Shown: positions 5,395-6,014 of the stretch, piece after piece
How positions within the stretch are numbered: position 1 is the stretch's first letter
Layout of the letters: every line of letters begins with the position of its first letter
Assembly: GCA_000995845.1 (NCBI GenBank)
Contig: LCEZ01000044.1
Span: forward strand, 1 to 6,014
Reading direction: 5' to 3'
Source: Parcubacteria group bacterium GW2011_GWD2_43_10
GTDB taxonomy: Bacteria > Patescibacteriota > Patescibacteriia > Veblenbacterales > UBA10138
Length of the DNA stretch: 6,014 nt
Translations under genes and position numbers: made by a program
The notes under the pieces: generated by a model
The model's database searches: none
What the model saw: the letters and a program-made list of their open reading frames with translations, nothing else
What the model was told of the DNA's origin: nothing

Positions 5395-5421
5395 AAAACC
5401 CTCCTGCAAAGGAGGATTTTT
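5395..5421. terminator. Intrinsic terminator of the ruvB operon (possible attenuator for the next gene)
   Basis: CCTCCT (5400-5405) and AGGAGG (5410-5415) form a 6-bp stem with a GCAA tetraloop. The AAAA before and TTTTT after extend it past a C/A mismatch, and the A-tract makes it potentially bidirectional. It ends the ruvB operon but lies downstream of the promoter at 5355-5383, so transcripts from that promoter must read through it to reach the gene at 5442. Confidence 0.82.
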
Positions 5422-5424
5422 GTT

Positions 5425-5437
5425 ATTAGGACCTAAT
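5425..5437. repeat. 13-nt perfect inverted repeat over the SD of the 3D-domain gene
   Basis: ATTAGG and CCTAAT flank a single central A. The left arm contains the AGGA that is the only SD candidate for the ATG at 5442. With a one-base centre it is more plausible as a protein-binding site in DNA than as an RNA hairpin. It may also be chance. Confidence 0.3.
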
Positions 5438-5441
5438 TTTT

Positions 5442-5948
5442 ATGAAACTATTATCAATTGCCTTTTATCGCCGATACCGCCTTCAATTAGCGGTTTTTAG
5501 CCTGTTTTTATCAGCTCCCTGGGCTTTTCCTCAAGTTCCGGCAGTGGCGGCTATGAATGAGTCTTTGGCTGTTGGCGAAGTGGCACCATTCGTCTTGCCT
5601 TTGTTTGAATTAGGCCCATCTCAAACTTTATCATTCCCTGAATCAGCGCCCCGGCCTGCCCGTTATGTAATAAGGTTGCCAGTAACGGCTTATTCTTCTA
5701 CACCTGACCAAACAGATGATACTCCTTTTATAACTGCCTCAGGCAGCCATGTTCGTTGGGGTGTGGTAGCAACTAATTTTTTACCCATTGGCACCTTAGT
5801 GCGTTTGCCAGATCACTATGGCGATCAAATTTTCGTGGTGGAGGATCGGATGAATGCTCGTTATAATGTACGCCTAGATATTTGGATGGAAACAAGGCAA
5901 GAGGCCCGCGCCTGGGGGTTGAAGGACGTTAATTTGGAAGTATTGTAA
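5442..5948 (+). CDS. Secreted 3D-domain protein, probable cell-wall active enzyme
   Basis: A 168-residue protein. A basic N-terminus (YRRYR, 9-13) and hydrophobic stretch (14-30) form a signal peptide with a likely cleavage after AVAA (34-37). A low-complexity linker precedes a C-terminal 3D domain (about 78-168). The domain shows LPVTAYSSTPDQTDD (79-93), GVVATNFLPIGTLVRLP (107-123), VVEDRMNARYNVRLDIWM (132-149) and EARAWG (154-159). 3D domains share the double-psi barrel of MltA-type lytic transglycosylases and YocH-like autolysins, so peptidoglycan cleavage outside the membrane is the likely role. Of the three Asp that name the family, two are clear (135 and 146), but the first, normally in an AVDP context, is replaced by Thr-Asn (111-112). 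It has its own promoter. The stop lies just before a weak terminator. Confidence 0.88.
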   Translation: MKLLSIAFYRRYRLQLAVFSLFLSAPWAFPQVPAVAAMNESLAVGEVAPFVLPLFELGPSQTLSFPESAPRPARYVIRLPVTAYSSTPDQTDDTPFITASGSHVRWGVVATNFLPIGTLVRLPDHYGDQIFVVEDRMNARYNVRLDIWMETRQEARAWGLKDVNLEVL

Positions 5949-5953
5949 TCCCC

Positions 5954-5976
5954 ACACCTTGCTCGGCTGTTTTTTT
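5954..5976 (+). terminator. Weak intrinsic terminator after the 3D-domain gene
   Basis: ACACC (5954-5958) can pair with GG-C-TGT (5965-5970) as five pairs with one bulged C and a 6-nt loop, followed by a run of seven T (5970-5976). The stem is poor, but the T-run and the position right after the stop support the call. I see no feature in the remaining 5977-6014. Confidence 0.45.
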
Positions 5977-6014
5977 CCTGATAAACTGCCCTGTGCTCCA
6001 TGAGGCCAGGTAGC

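Noticed and set aside
5977..6014. Start of an RNase P RNA or other RNA gene on the minus strand (contains ACAGGGCAG)
   Set aside because: The short string is shared by many P RNAs, but the expected GAGGAAAGTCC motif is not upstream of it; too little sequence to support a call.

Overview
This window looks like a chromosomal segment of a Patescibacteria (Candidate Phyla Radiation) genome. The evidence is compact gene packing, moderate GC, weak or missing Shine-Dalgarno (SD) sequences at several starts, and a gene mix familiar from that group: a long VanW protein with a YoaR-like ectodomain, a bacterial PH-domain membrane protein, a 3D-domain protein of the 'VEDRMN' type, DUF3006, a small Hsp20 and RuvB. 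I cannot fix the lineage below that level. There is no IS, CRISPR array, tRNA or rRNA that I can support.

Layout, left to right. (1) Positions 1-30 are the start of a leftward gene cut by the window edge, perhaps a GIY-YIG nuclease. It has its own sigma70-like promoter (90-119) and a hairpin-rich leader. (2) A rightward promoter (124-151) abuts it and drives hsp20 (probably leaderless, start at 160), a DUF3006 gene (599-817) and a large VanW-domain envelope protein (824-2803). These three are packed with 1-6 nt gaps and end at a bidirectional terminator (2816-2843). (3) A convergent small gene on the minus strand (2884-3177) encodes a 97-residue, beta-rich, basic protein of unknown function. 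(4) The interval 3178-3481 has no substantial ORF but is full of signals. It holds a minus-strand promoter of excellent quality (3422-3450), a hairpin at the predicted 5' end of its transcript (3386-3418), and a 109-nt rod-like inverted repeat (3222-3330) with a 20-bp basal helix. (5) ruvB (3482-4516), a two-helix membrane protein (4522-4785) and a PH-domain membrane protein (4792-5358) form a rightward operon ending in a terminator (5395-5421). (6) A promoter overlapping the last codons of the PH gene reads through that terminator position into a secreted 3D-domain protein (5442-5948), followed by a weak terminator.

Functionally the window mixes envelope genes (VanW, PH-domain protein, 3D-domain cell-wall protein), stress proteostasis (Hsp20) and recombination (RuvB); I see no single pathway. 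The part most worth following up is 3178-3481: either a structured RNA or leader controlling the 97-residue protein, or a small TA-flanked inverted-repeat element (MITE-like). Three of the four promoters called here share the string TGCTA at the -10, which suggests a lineage preference for extended -10 promoters.
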